Below are positions 24,858 through 33,540 of a stretch of 33,542 bases of DNA, one piece after another (positions within the stretch are counted from its first letter, which is position 1; every line of letters begins with the position of its first letter). The stretch covers positions 1 through 33,542 of the forward strand of contig JAUWOS010000006.1 in assembly GCA_030611985.1 (NCBI GenBank). Direction: 5' to 3'. This stretch comes from Desulfobacterales bacterium. Its GTDB lineage: Bacteria > Desulfobacterota > Desulfobacteria > Desulfobacterales > ETH-SRB1. The notes under the pieces are model-generated. The model was not told the DNA's origin and searched no databases. It worked only from the letters and a program-made list of their open reading frames with translations. The position numbers and the translations under genes are program-made.

Positions 24858-25682
24858 ATGCAGGAACATTCCAATCGTGTCAGACATCTCGGTAAAACCA
24901 TTGTTTTTGTTCCAACCATGGGTTTTTTCCACAAAGGACATCTGTCTCTGATAAATGAAGGACGAAAGCTCGGAGATGAACTGGTAGTGAGCATCTTTGT
25001 CAATCCTGTACAATTTGGTCCTGGAGAAGATTTTGAATCATACCCAAGAGATATTGATAGAGATATCGGACTTGCGCAAAAAGAAGGTGCGAATATAATT
25101 TTTATTCCAGATAAAAAAGAGTTATATCCACAAAGATTTCAAACGCATGTGAACCTGAAAGAACTTCCAAATCATCTTTGCGGACTTTCCAGACCTGCTC
25201 TTTTTTCAGGCGTTGCAACAATTATTACGAAGTTGTTTAATATTGTCAAACCACATGTTGCAATATTCGGCAAAAAGGATTATCAGCAGCTTGTAATTAT
25301 ACGGCAAATGGCTTTTGATCTGAATTTTGATGTAAAAATAGTCGGTGTTTCCACGGCAAGAGAGCCTGATGGACTTGCCATGAGTTCGCGGAACAGCTAC
25401 CTTACAGATAAGCAGCGAGTTTACGCTCTTAGTATTTGCAAATCGTTAAAAAAAGCGCAAGAGCTTCTTGAAAGCGGAATAAACGATGCGGCAAAAATTA
25501 TAGAATCAGCGTCAAAATTGATAAAATCATATCCCGAAACAGTGATAGACTACATAGCAATCTGTGATCCGGAAACTCTTGTTGATATAAAAAGAATCGA
25601 CAGGCAGGCGCTGATGGCCATTGCAGTCAAGGTGGGAAATACACGCCTGATAGACAATATAATGTTGAACCCGAATACATAA
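24858..25682 (+). CDS. panC: Pantothenate synthetase (pantoate-beta-alanine ligase)
   Basis: Condenses pantoate and beta-alanine with ATP for coenzyme A synthesis. As drawn, 274 residues with [16 protein letters not shown] (the HxGH nucleotide site), [56 protein letters not shown] and AMSSRNSYL. From the first ATG (24858), VPTMG sits at residue 18, nine earlier than in E. coli PanC. The frame upstream reads IEVITTTKE, typical PanC N-terminal sequence, starting at an ATC (24831) with GAGG 8 nt before it. The real start is therefore probably ATC 24831, a non-canonical codon. It is followed by metK after 10 nt. Confidence 0.94.
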   Translation: MQEHSNRVRHLGKTIVFVPTMGFFHKGHLSLINEGRKLGDELVVSIFVNPVQFGPGEDFESYPRDIDRDIGLAQKEGANIIFIPDKKELYPQRFQTHVNLKELPNHLCGLSRPALFSGVATIITKLFNIVKPHVAIFGKKDYQQLVIIRQMAFDLNFDVKIVGVSTAREPDGLAMSSRNSYLTDKQRVYALSICKSLKKAQELLESGINDAAKIIESASKLIKSYPETVIDYIAICDPETLVDIKRIDRQALMAIAVKVGNTRLIDNIMLNPNT

Positions 25683-25692
25683 GGAGAGGTTT

Positions 25693-26862
25693 ATGAGCAA
25701 AGAACAATTCTTTTTTACATCTGAATCTGTAACCGAAGGACACCCCGACAAAGTTGCCGATGCCATATCAGATTCTATTCTTGATGCTATTATCGAGAAG
25801 GACAAAAATTGCAGAGTTGCCTGTGAAACCCTTGTAACAACCGGTCTGGCTTTTATTGCAGGAGAAATCACAACGGAATGTTATGTTGATATTCCTCAGG
25901 TTGTCAGAAATACAATACGTGAAATAGGATATCATTCATCGCAGATGGGTTTTGACTGGCAAACCTGTTCGGTAATTACCAGCATTGACCATCAATCACC
26001 GGACATTGCTCAGGGGGTAAACGTCGGTGATGGTCTTTTCAAGGATCAAGGCGCAGGAGATCAGGGTCTCATGTTTGGTTTTGCTTCTGATGAAACTCCT
26101 GAATTAATGCCTATGCCTATAATATATGCTCACAAATTATGCAAACGTCTTACAGAAGTGCGAAAGAATGGATCTCTTGATTTCCTGAGGCCTGACGGCA
26201 AATCCCAGGTGACAATAGAATATGAAAACGACGAGCCGAAACGTGTTGACAATGTGGTAATAGCTGCGCAACATAAACCGGATGTTACATATGAAGATCT
26301 GAGAGAGGCTATTATAAATGAGGTTATAAAAAAGGTTATACCAAAAGAGATGACTGATGGTGACACCCGTTATTTTATAAATACTACAGGCAAGTTTGTA
26401 ATCGGCGGCCCAATGGGAGACTGCGGTCTTACGGGGCGCAAGATTATTGTTGATACTTACGGAGGACAGGGAAGTCATGGAGGAGGATGCTATTCCGGCA
26501 AAGACCCTTCAAAGGTTGATCGCAGCGCTTCATATATGGCAAGACATATTGCAAAAAATGTTGTTGCGGCCGGCATTGCAAAAAAATGCGAGGTACAGTT
26601 AGCTTATGCAATTGGTGTGGCGGAGCCTGTATCTGTTATGGTATCTCTTATGGGAACCGGAGTTATACCAAAAAAGCGGGTTAAAGAAATAATCCTTGAG
26701 GTTTTTGATTTAAAACCTGCCGCAATAATCAAATATCTTGATCTCTTGCGACCCATCTTTCGCAAGACTTCAGCGTATGGACATTTTGGTCGCAATGAAC
26801 CGAAGTTCACATGGGAAAGAACAAATATGGCGGATGTGATAAGACAAAAGGCAGGACTGTAA
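25693..26862 (+). CDS. metK: S-adenosylmethionine synthetase
   Basis: Makes S-adenosylmethionine from methionine and ATP. The 389 residues contain [20 protein letters not shown] at the N-terminus, [67 protein letters not shown] with [20 protein letters not shown], and the closing [25 protein letters not shown] precedes the ATG. It lies 10 nt after panC and 18 nt before ahcY, so one transcript is likely. The gaps are too short to hold a SAM riboswitch. Confidence 0.97.
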   Translation: MSKEQFFFTSESVTEGHPDKVADAISDSILDAIIEKDKNCRVACETLVTTGLAFIAGEITTECYVDIPQVVRNTIREIGYHSSQMGFDWQTCSVITSIDHQSPDIAQGVNVGDGLFKDQGAGDQGLMFGFASDETPELMPMPIIYAHKLCKRLTEVRKNGSLDFLRPDGKSQVTIEYENDEPKRVDNVVIAAQHKPDVTYEDLREAIINEVIKKVIPKEMTDGDTRYFINTTGKFVIGGPMGDCGLTGRKIIVDTYGGQGSHGGGCYSGKDPSKVDRSASYMARHIAKNVVAAGIAKKCEVQLAYAIGVAEPVSVMVSLMGTGVIPKKRVKEIILEVFDLKPAAIIKYLDLLRPIFRKTSAYGHFGRNEPKFTWERTNMADVIRQKAGL

Positions 26863-26880
26863 AAAGGAGATAAAACAAAA

Positions 26881-28137
26881 ATGGATTTTGATATCAAGGA
26901 TATAAAATTAGCAGATAAAGGTTCTCTTCGTATTGAGTGGGCCAATCAGAGCATGCCTGTTCTGAATCGTATTGGAAAAAGATTTGCAGAGGAAAAGCCT
27001 TTAAAGGGCTTATGTCTGGCGGCCTGTCTTCACGTTACCACCGAAACCGCTTCTCTTATGCGCACACTAAAGACCGGTGGCGCCAGTGTCTTTCTTTGTG
27101 CTTCCAATCCGCTTAGCACGCAGGACGATGTGGCGGCCTCTCTTGTAAAGCATGACAAGATTCCTGTTTTTGCAATAAAGGGTGAAGACAACAAAACATA
27201 TTACAAACATCTGAATTCAGTTCTGGATGCAAAACCTCAATATACAATGGATGATGGCGCCGATCTGGTTTCAACGCTCCATTCGGATCGTATAGAACTT
27301 ATTGATGGAGTACGAGGAGGCACGGAAGAAACGACAACCGGAATTATTCGGCTGAAAAGCATGGCGGCAGACAAAGTTTTACGATACCCTATCATAGCGG
27401 TAAATGATGCCAAAACAAAACATTTTTTTGATAACCGGTATGGCACTGGCCAGAGTACCATTGATGGAATTATCCGGGCAACAAACCGTTTGATTGCAGG
27501 AAGCGCTTTTGTGGTATGCGGCTATGGATGGTGCGGAAAGGGTCTTTCCATGAGGGCTCGCGGAATGGGAGCCAACGTAATTGTAACAGAAGTTGATGCG
27601 GTTGCAGCGCTTGAAGCCGTCATGGATGGTTTTACGGTTATGCCTATCAACAAGGCAGCAAAAGTTGGTGATTTTTTCTGCACTGTTACAGGAAATATTA
27701 ATGTGATACGGAAAGAACATTTCAAGGTCATGAAAGATGGCGCTATAGTATCCAACTCCGGCCATTTTAATGTTGAGCTGGATCTTGAAGGATTGGAAAC
27801 TATTACAAAATCCAAAAGAACAATAAGGCCATTCGCTGAAGAATATATTCTTGAAAACGACAGACGAATTAACATACTTGGAGAGGGGCGGTTGATAAAT
27901 CTTGCGGCCGCAGAAGGTCATCCTTCAAGCGTTATGGATATGAGTTTTGCCAATCAGGCGCTAAGTATTGAATATATGGTGAAAAGCAAAGAGTCATTTA
28001 AAAATGATGTTTACCCTGTGCCCGAAGCAATAGACATGCAGATAGCCATAGAAAAGCTGGCAGCAATGGATGTTGCTATCGACAAGCTTACCGCCCAGCA
28101 GAAAAAATATCTCTCCTCATGGACTATGGGGACTTAA
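26881..28137 (+). CDS. ahcY: Adenosylhomocysteinase (S-adenosylhomocysteine hydrolase)
   Basis: NAD-dependent enzyme that splits SAH into adenosine and homocysteine, removing the product inhibitor of methyltransferases. 418 residues: [82 protein letters not shown] and the NAD-binding [20 protein letters not shown] with [11 protein letters not shown]. It is the short type: the C-terminus ends [16 protein letters not shown], without the PDHYRY tail of longer enzymes, as in archaeal and Thermotoga-like forms. AAGGAG lies upstream. It follows metK directly, joining synthesis of SAM with disposal of SAH. Confidence 0.96.
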   Translation: MDFDIKDIKLADKGSLRIEWANQSMPVLNRIGKRFAEEKPLKGLCLAACLHVTTETASLMRTLKTGGASVFLCASNPLSTQDDVAASLVKHDKIPVFAIKGEDNKTYYKHLNSVLDAKPQYTMDDGADLVSTLHSDRIELIDGVRGGTEETTTGIIRLKSMAADKVLRYPIIAVNDAKTKHFFDNRYGTGQSTIDGIIRATNRLIAGSAFVVCGYGWCGKGLSMRARGMGANVIVTEVDAVAALEAVMDGFTVMPINKAAKVGDFFCTVTGNINVIRKEHFKVMKDGAIVSNSGHFNVELDLEGLETITKSKRTIRPFAEEYILENDRRINILGEGRLINLAAAEGHPSSVMDMSFANQALSIEYMVKSKESFKNDVYPVPEAIDMQIAIEKLAAMDVAIDKLTAQQKKYLSSWTMGT

Positions 28138-28146
28138 ATCGAATTT

Positions 28147-28305
28147 TGTAAGCGTTCACAGGTACTGCATATGCACGTTTTCATGGCAACCAACATAGCA
28201 ACACTATAGTTGATTGCCATGAAAACGCACATCTACAGTACCTGTAAAAGCTTATATGTTGGGAAGTAGTCTTGTTTGCTACCAGTTCTCCCCGCAAACG
28301 GTTAC
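28147..28305. repeat. Family B repeat, complete hairpin-expanded form
   Basis: Starts TGTAAGCG, carries a long hairpin with 37-nt arms (32 of 37 paired) beginning ACAGGTACTG and ending CAGTACCTGT, then TTATATGTTGGGAAGTAGTC and the right end CAAACGGTTAC. The outer parts match the short form at 18845-18907, so the hairpin is an insertion into, or a loss from, the same site. It lies 10 nt after the ahcY stop. Confidence 0.8.
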
Positions 28306-28366
28306 GGAATTTTAAACAAGAAACCTGAACAAAAACCCCGAAATATCGATTTCTTTTTTACAAAAC

Positions 28367-28411
28367 TCTAAATAACGCCTGAACGAGATTGTCGTTCAGG
28401 CGTTATTTAGA
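28367..28411 (-). terminator. Strong hairpin at the 3' end of the ClpX-like gene
   Basis: A 20-bp perfect stem (28367-28386 with 28392-28411) and 5-nt loop, CGCCTGAACGA/TCGTTCAGGCG at its core. On the minus strand it is followed by GTTTTGTAAAAAA, so it could terminate the ClpX-like gene, whose stop codon (28403-28405) lies inside the stem. It may also stop ahcY transcripts from the other side. Confidence 0.7.
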
Positions 28412-30016
28412 AGCAGTGGTCTTTTGTTTTTCGTACCATCTTGTAAATAGCTTATCAAAATACTTTTCATCTTCCAGCATCTCTATAGTGATTTTATATT
28501 GGCCTTTTATTCTCATATAATTTAAGGCCGAAGCTTTTGAAAGGAACTCGTGCAAGGCCTCGGATATTTGCATATTTCTCTTTTTTGCATAGTTTTTAAT
28601 ATAGCTTTGTACATCTGCTTCCATTATCAATTCGATGCCGTATTCTTTTTTAAAATTTTCAACAAAATCTACAAACGGTGAACGCTCGAGCATCTTCAAG
28701 AGAACATCTTTCGGTTTTTTGCAAAGCTCCTTTGTTACTACCAGTTTTGTAAAGTTCGAACCGGGCAGTTCAAATTGAAAATCAGTCAATATATTCTCCC
28801 ACACACTTACAAGCGCTCGCGCGCCGGTCTTCTGATTTTCGGAAATTTCGGCAACGCAATCAATCGCCTCAGAGGTAAGCTCTAAATCTATATTAAAGAG
28901 CTTGAATTCCAGTTGATATTGAGTAAGGATTGAATCTTTTGTTTCATCCATGATCCTGATAAGGTCATTTTTCGAAAGAAGATTTACAAAAGTCCTGATA
29001 GGGGCTCTTCCAACCAATTCCGGAATCAAACCAAACTTGATAAAGTCATCTGCTGTTGCTTCTTTATAATAATTTCTAAGCAGCGTTTTTTCTCTATCCT
29101 CATTTGCGGCAAACCCTGTAATTAGAAGACTTCCATCTTCTTTTAAACGACCTTTATGATCTATCCGTTTTTTTGCAATATGATCTAAGCTGCCACCGAT
29201 CCTTTCAAAAGAACCGCCAAGAATAAAGAGGATATTTTCGGTGCTTATCATATCATCTTTTTTGTCAATTCCAACTCTTTTTTGTTTGTCAATTACCTCT
29301 TGCAACTGCGAAGCAGCAGAATGTGGATTATTAATGGCAACCTGTTTTCTTTCGATAAGCTTTAAAACCGATCTCTGAAACCCCTCACGAGAGATATCGT
29401 GTCCGAGCAGTACTCCATCTTTAGCCTTTTTATCAATTTCATCAATAAAGATCAGGCCGCCATTTCCGGCTATAAATTTTGCTCGTTCTTCACGAGTGCT
29501 GCCGGGAGCCATATCAATCAACTCTCTTATCATATCATCAGCGCTTTTTCCTACATAACCGGCCTCTGTATAATCTGTTGCATCAACTGTAAGAGTCGGA
29601 ACCTGAAGCAGATCACCCAGAACTTCCACCGAATAAGTCTTACCGCTTCCGGAAGGACCGGCAATGATTGTGTTTTTCTTCCTGAATCTTTTAACGCTGG
29701 TTTCTTCAGGATGCTCGCGAAGGTATTTTATTATGGCAAAATGATAAGCCGCGGCAATTGCGAGTCTTTTCTTATATTCTTCCTGGCCGATAATATATTT
29801 ATCAAGGTGCTGCTTGATCTCCACAGGGGTGTAGATTTTGACCTTAAAAATCTCTGTTTTACCCTTTTGAGGCCCCAGTTTCTCGGACAGCATAGCATTA
29901 AAAGCCTCTCCGGCTCTATCCTGAGCGTCAAGATATGCTTTGGTTGCCTTTTTTTCACTGCAACCATAATCGTGCATGATCTTCTCAATAGCCTCTTTCG
30001 GAATAGATATTTTCAT
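28403..30016 (-). CDS. ClpX-like AAA+ ATPase lacking the zinc-binding domain
   Basis: 537 residues. The AAA+ core is clearly ClpX-like: YIIGQEEYKKRLAIAAAYHF, Walker A GPSGSGKT at 120-127, DATDYTEAGYVGKSADDMIREL with the GYVG pore loop at 153-156, Walker B GLIFIDEIDKK at about 187-197, ILFILGGSFERIGGSLDHI, the arginine-finger region LIPELVGRAPI at 330-340 and sensor 2 KTGARAL near 397-402. The N-terminal 60 residues are not the four-cysteine ClpX zinc domain, and the IGF loop that docks on ClpP is not visible between LGGSF and LIPEL. A 127-residue C-terminal extension is unrelated to anything I recognise. It could be a stand-alone unfoldase or remodeller. No clpP is nearby. Confidence 0.8.
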   Translation of the reverse strand: MKISIPKEAIEKIMHDYGCSEKKATKAYLDAQDRAGEAFNAMLSEKLGPQKGKTEIFKVKIYTPVEIKQHLDKYIIGQEEYKKRLAIAAAYHFAIIKYLREHPEETSVKRFRKKNTIIAGPSGSGKTYSVEVLGDLLQVPTLTVDATDYTEAGYVGKSADDMIRELIDMAPGSTREERAKFIAGNGGLIFIDEIDKKAKDGVLLGHDISREGFQRSVLKLIERKQVAINNPHSAASQLQEVIDKQKRVGIDKKDDMISTENILFILGGSFERIGGSLDHIAKKRIDHKGRLKEDGSLLITGFAANEDREKTLLRNYYKEATADDFIKFGLIPELVGRAPIRTFVNLLSKNDLIRIMDETKDSILTQYQLEFKLFNIDLELTSEAIDCVAEISENQKTGARALVSVWENILTDFQFELPGSNFTKLVVTKELCKKPKDVLLKMLERSPFVDFVENFKKEYGIELIMEADVQSYIKNYAKKRNMQISEALHEFLSKASALNYMRIKGQYKITIEMLEDEKYFDKLFTRWYEKQKTTASK

Positions 30017-30062
30017 ATTTTTACTCCATAAAATACAACTTTTTCAATAAACATCTGGGAGC

Positions 30063-31346
30063 TCAAGACAATATCATCTTTAATATAATAAACAGAAGGG
30101 TTGTCCAGACCAGAACAAATATCATAGGCTTTAAGAGTAGCTTGTAAAGTCCGACAAAATTTGCATGAAAGTAATCTTTGCTCACAAGCAGACAGAGATG
30201 AACAGGACTCATCATCATCCCCATATACCCAAATCCATAGGCAAGCGCCGAGTAGGCCAATATCTCGTTGTTTTGTAGCTGTCCGTGTAAAACAGCTACA
30301 ATAAGAGGATACGAACTACCAACAAAACCTGTGGCAATTCCTGTAATCAGCCCAGAGATAAAAGGTAAAGCAGCTACAACAAGGGTTGTGGGTATATGAT
30401 AATATATCAGCTCTTTTTGTATATCATCAACAATATGACTTTCTATCAATACTCCCTTAAAAGCCATAATTCCCAGTATAATCATAGCCATATTAATAGT
30501 AGATCGGTAAAAAAGAATATTTTTTATAAGTCGAATCGACAACTTGTTTGTTTTTATTACCCAATACAGAGCAAAAATAAGACTTATCAAAAAATTAAGA
30601 CGCTTGGGCCAGGCAAACGGAAGTTGGATAGATTGTATTATAAGGTCGAGGCTAAATACAGTAATCACAACTATCCCAAAAGGAATAATTTCATAAAAAA
30701 AGTTTTTAAATTTTATCCAGGATGGTTTATCATCTGATTTTTTCTTTGAGCAATAAGACAATAAAAAAATATTACCGCTGATCAGCACTCCAAAACACAA
30801 TGGGAATTGAACCACAATAAGGCGCCACGGTTCTACATCTAAAATACTAATTGCCAAAAGCATTCCAGGATATAATGGCCACCAATATTCCCAGATATGT
30901 CTGAACCAATAGTTTATAGCTGCTTTAAGTTCTGCAGATAGTCCGTCTTTTTCGGCGCTTGATTCAACCATTGGCGCTGAAAAAATAGCGCCCCCAGGCA
31001 TAGGGAGAAGCCCAATAATCGCTGGTAGGGATGCCAAAGTAAAGCGATTACCAGGAGATATAGCCTTGAATGTGGTAACGATTCGCTCCATTTGACGACT
31101 TTTATCAAGAAGATGGCTTAAAATAATGATTTCTATTATAATTAATGCCAGCCACAAACTCTCACTTGATAATGATTCAGCAAGAATAAGACGAACCGTT
31201 TCAACCGGACCTTGACCCATCCAAAGCCCTACGCCGGCAGCAGCAGAAAAAAGGCAAACATAAAGAGATATCTTATATCTGCTGAGAACAAGAATAAGAA
31301 AAAAAATCACAGAAATTTTAAGAACCGCCGGTAAGGTGAGCAGCAT
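30063..31346 (-). CDS. DUF401 family integral membrane protein (putative permease)
   Basis: 427 residues with about ten hydrophobic segments. LLPMPGGAIFSAPMVES at about 113-129, INYWFRHIWEYWWPLYPGM and GYMGMMMSPVHLCLLVSKDYF near the end are the recognisable DUF401 motifs, resembling ion-transporter superfamily half-repeats. The substrate is unknown. The ATG at 31346 has AAGGATGCC upstream, which is the end of a repeat also found at 16650 and 32338. It lies 84 nt downstream of the ATPase gamma gene on the same strand, with no evident functional link. Confidence 0.8.
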   Translation of the reverse strand: MLLTLPAVLKISVIFFLILVLSRYKISLYVCLFSAAAGVGLWMGQGPVETVRLILAESLSSESLWLALIIIEIIILSHLLDKSRQMERIVTTFKAISPGNRFTLASLPAIIGLLPMPGGAIFSAPMVESSAEKDGLSAELKAAINYWFRHIWEYWWPLYPGMLLAISILDVEPWRLIVVQFPLCFGVLISGNIFLLSYCSKKKSDDKPSWIKFKNFFYEIIPFGIVVITVFSLDLIIQSIQLPFAWPKRLNFLISLIFALYWVIKTNKLSIRLIKNILFYRSTINMAMIILGIMAFKGVLIESHIVDDIQKELIYYHIPTTLVVAALPFISGLITGIATGFVGSSYPLIVAVLHGQLQNNEILAYSALAYGFGYMGMMMSPVHLCLLVSKDYFHANFVGLYKLLLKPMIFVLVWTTLLFIILKMILS

Positions 31347-31351
31347 ATTTT

Positions 31352-31420
31352 GGCATCCTTCATTTTGTAGTTACAAGAGACAGAGCCTCGTATAATACAT
31401 TCCCAGGCGGAGCAAAGAAC
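31352..31420. repeat. Family C repeat between atpG and the DUF401 gene
   Basis: GGCATCCTTCATTTTGTAG followed by ACAGAGCCTCGTATAATAC and TTCCCAGGC. GGCATCCTTCAT is shared with 16650 and 32338, and the GCCTC and CCCAGGC pieces resemble the hairpins at 16671-16748. Appears to be a degenerate copy of the same composite repeat. Confidence 0.55.
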
Positions 31421-31430
31421 TCACGAGTTT

Positions 31431-32306
31431 TCATTTCAATGCCTCAAAGCCGGCCACAATGTCTAAAAGTTCTTCCGTAATAGAACTTTGACGCTGTTGC
31501 TGAAATTGAGAGCTGAGTTCTTCCAGAAGATTTTCAATATTCCTTTCAGCCGCCTGCATGGATGCAAGACGCGCCGCGTTTTCACCAGCCAGAGACTCGG
31601 TAAAGGCACGATAGAGGGATGCAAAGAGATATTGTTGAATAAATGAAGAAAACAGCCGGTTCCAATCCATAGTAAAAAAAGGGATGGCGTGTGAAGGCCA
31701 GGGTTTCTGCTCCAGATTTTGAAACCATCCGGGATTGATCGGCCAAAGATGAGTGGTATGAGGAGAGTAAGATGCGCTACTTTCTCTGTTATAAAATATA
31801 ACGATCTGATCAATTTTCTGCTGCGAACGCCACTCCTCCATTTTCAGCGCCAGATTCTCTACCGCCGGTGTGATGGCGGTCGTTGAGCCAGGCGGAGAAA
31901 AGTATTCTTCAATCGGCTGCCCCGCCTCTTCAAGAGCTGAAATGACTCGCATGCCCACTGCCAGCGCTTTGCGATTTTCTTGCTTAACCCGAAGTTTGTT
32001 TATTTCACTGACCGCATGGCGCGCAATCACTTCATTAAACTGCCCAACCATGCCCTGATCCGAACCAAAGATAATAGCTCCAAGACGTCCTTTTAGAGCT
32101 GGTTCAGCTATTCTAATTCCCTCGGGTCTCTGTTTCAGAACAACCTGCAATCCCATTTCGACTGTTCGGTTGTATTCGGCAATAGTTTTCATAGCTTTCT
32201 CGTACTGCCGAATGCTTACAGCGGCAAGAACCTTCATTGTCTTCACAACAGAGAGCAGATCCCGAGCGCTCTTGATTTTGCGTTTCAGCGACTCAATTGT
32301 TTGCAT
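31431..32306 (-). CDS. atpG: Alternate (N-type) F1Fo ATPase gamma subunit, isolated
   Basis: 291 residues resembling the gamma subunit of the N-type ATPases, usually Na+-linked enzymes in one operon with gamma last. The N-terminus MQTIESLKRKIKSARDLLSV, VVKTMKVLAAVSIRQYEKA, GAIIFGSDQGMVGQFNEV and the C-terminal helix YRAFTESLAGENAARLASM with AAERNIENLL are diagnostic; the middle (LWPINPGW) is characteristic of the alternate family. The reading frame is intact, but none of the other eight subunits lies upstream: instead there are 325 nt of hairpin repeats and then rpe. No ribosome binding site precedes the ATG. It is flanked on both sides by copies of the GGCATCCTTCAT repeat. Confidence 0.85.
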   Translation of the reverse strand: MQTIESLKRKIKSARDLLSVVKTMKVLAAVSIRQYEKAMKTIAEYNRTVEMGLQVVLKQRPEGIRIAEPALKGRLGAIIFGSDQGMVGQFNEVIARHAVSEINKLRVKQENRKALAVGMRVISALEEAGQPIEEYFSPPGSTTAITPAVENLALKMEEWRSQQKIDQIVIFYNRESSASYSPHTTHLWPINPGWFQNLEQKPWPSHAIPFFTMDWNRLFSSFIQQYLFASLYRAFTESLAGENAARLASMQAAERNIENLLEELSSQFQQQRQSSITEELLDIVAGFEALK

Positions 32307-32337
32307 TGTTTGATTTTATTTTTTTAATGAAAAAACA

Positions 32338-32490
32338 GGCATCCTTCATTTGTCAGTTTACACTTGACTTAAAAGCGGCAGCGGCATCCTGCCGCTGTTT
32401 CAAGAGGCTGGAAGCCTCTTGAAACAATTTACCGTTTTTAGCTCCAATAAAAGTGTCAATTACTTTTACCTCAAAATGAAGGATGTCAAA
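32338..32490. repeat. Family C composite palindromic repeat
   Basis: Starts GGCATCCTTCATTTGTCAG and ends CAAAATGAAGGATGTC, which are inverted ends. Inside are two hairpins: 32374-32396 (AGCGGCA/TGCCGCT) and 32398-32424 (TTTCAAGAGGCT, three-base loop, AGCCTCTTGAAA, a perfect 12-bp stem). On the minus strand the first is followed by TTTT and could terminate rpe transcription. ACACTT/AAGTGT also pair in the outer part. The rest of the gap to 32631 shows no gene. Confidence 0.75.
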
Positions 32491-32631
32491 AAACAGATCC
32501 AAAGTTTAAAATAGCAATGACTTAACTAAGGGCGCTCAGACGGTCAGCCATTTTCAAATCTCATCACCTTAAAGCCTTCATTTATTGAGAAATTGCAAAA
32601 TGAATGGATAAATGTTCTATTTTGGTTGCAC

Positions 32632-33282
32632 TTATATCTTTTTTCTAAAATTGCTGATAGTCTTTTTATAATCGTTAGTTCCAAAAATAGCCGATCCTGC
32701 AACAAAGGCATCAATGCCGGCAAGAGAAATCTCTTTTATGTTTTTTTCAGTTACCCCCCCGTCTATTTCAATAAGAGTTGACAACTTTCTATCCTGAATT
32801 ATTTTGCGAAGCGCTTTGATCTTGTAAAGACTGTTCGGTATGAAAGTTTGACCGCCAAATCCCGGATTAACACTCATTATTACCACAAAGTCAACATATT
32901 CCAGAATCCAGTCTGTTGAGGAAAGCGGCGTTGATGGATTCAGCACAACACCTGCGCGCGAGCCTGATTCCTTTATCATCTGAACAGTTCTGTTTAAGTG
33001 AACACAGGCTTCTGTCTGTACTGAAATCAGGTCGGCTCCTGCTTTTGCAAAATCCGGAATGTAACGATCGGGATTTTCAATCATCAAGTGTACGTCAATC
33101 GGGAGAGACGTGACACTCCTGACAGCTTTAACGATTACAGGACCCATTGTAATATTCGGCACAAAATGTCCGTCCATAACATCTATATGTATCCAGTCAG
33201 CTCCCGCATCTTCAACTGCTCTTATCTCATCTCCCAGTTTTGAAAAATCCGCTGAGAGTATAGAGGGTGCAATAAGTTTCAT
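32632..33282 (-). CDS. rpe: Ribulose-phosphate 3-epimerase
   Basis: TIM-barrel enzyme interconverting ribulose-5-phosphate and xylulose-5-phosphate in the pentose phosphate pathway. 216 residues: IAPSILSADFSKLGDEI, WIHIDVMDGHFVPNITMGP, PIDVHLMIENPDRYI, GVVLNPSTPLSS, VVIMSVNPGFGGQTFIP, LIEIDGGVTEKNI and FVAGSAIFGTNDY give all the metal and phosphate-binding motifs. ATG 33282 (MKLIAPS) is chosen over the ATG 6 nt upstream because AGGAG then sits 8 nt away rather than 2. Confidence 0.96.
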   Translation of the reverse strand: MKLIAPSILSADFSKLGDEIRAVEDAGADWIHIDVMDGHFVPNITMGPVIVKAVRSVTSLPIDVHLMIENPDRYIPDFAKAGADLISVQTEACVHLNRTVQMIKESGSRAGVVLNPSTPLSSTDWILEYVDFVVIMSVNPGFGGQTFIPNSLYKIKALRKIIQDRKLSTLIEIDGGVTEKNIKEISLAGIDAFVAGSAIFGTNDYKKTISNFRKKI

Positions 33283-33369
33283 TATCATATCTCCTGTTGA
33301 CTTATGCCCAATGGCATAGCATAAATTATTGATATCTCAAACGTTTTGGCAGGTATTCGGTTTTCAGTT

Positions 33370-33540
33370 TCAGATATATGAGATCGTAATCTTTACGATC
33401 GATCGCCCATCCTTGTTTATATTACACGCATAGCGAAAGAAGTCCAAAATTTTGGTTTCAAAGTCCTGAATCAGCGCTCCTGTTTTGGCTTCTTGCTCAT
33501 TATGTTTTTGCATTTTCTGTAAAATTCTGCTTGAATTGCT
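33370..33540 (-). CDS. Partial hypothetical reading frame at the right edge
   Basis: A minus-strand frame enters from the window edge and runs 56 codons to a TGA at 33372-33370. It contains ILQKMQKHNEQEAKTGALI, then DFETKILDFFRYACNINKDG and RSIVKITISYI. A second frame overlaps its end and reads AIDRKDYDLIYLKLKTEY followed by LPKRLRYQ and a stop near 33325, which looks equally protein-like. A frameshift in a decaying gene is possible. No family is recognised. Confidence 0.3.
   Translation of the reverse strand, partial: SNSSRILQKMQKHNEQEAKTGALIQDFETKILDFFRYACNINKDGRSIVKITISYI

Noticed and set aside
25683..26880. SAM or SAH riboswitch upstream of metK or ahcY
   Set aside because: The gaps are 10 and 18 nt and are filled by ribosome binding sites, so no riboswitch fits.
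27379..27921. 180-residue open frame on the minus strand
   Set aside because: Antisense to ahcY, which has all SAH hydrolase motifs.
29399..30031. 210-residue open frame on the plus strand
   Set aside because: It is antisense to the ClpX-like gene, whose AAA+ motifs are unambiguous; no start signal or family features.
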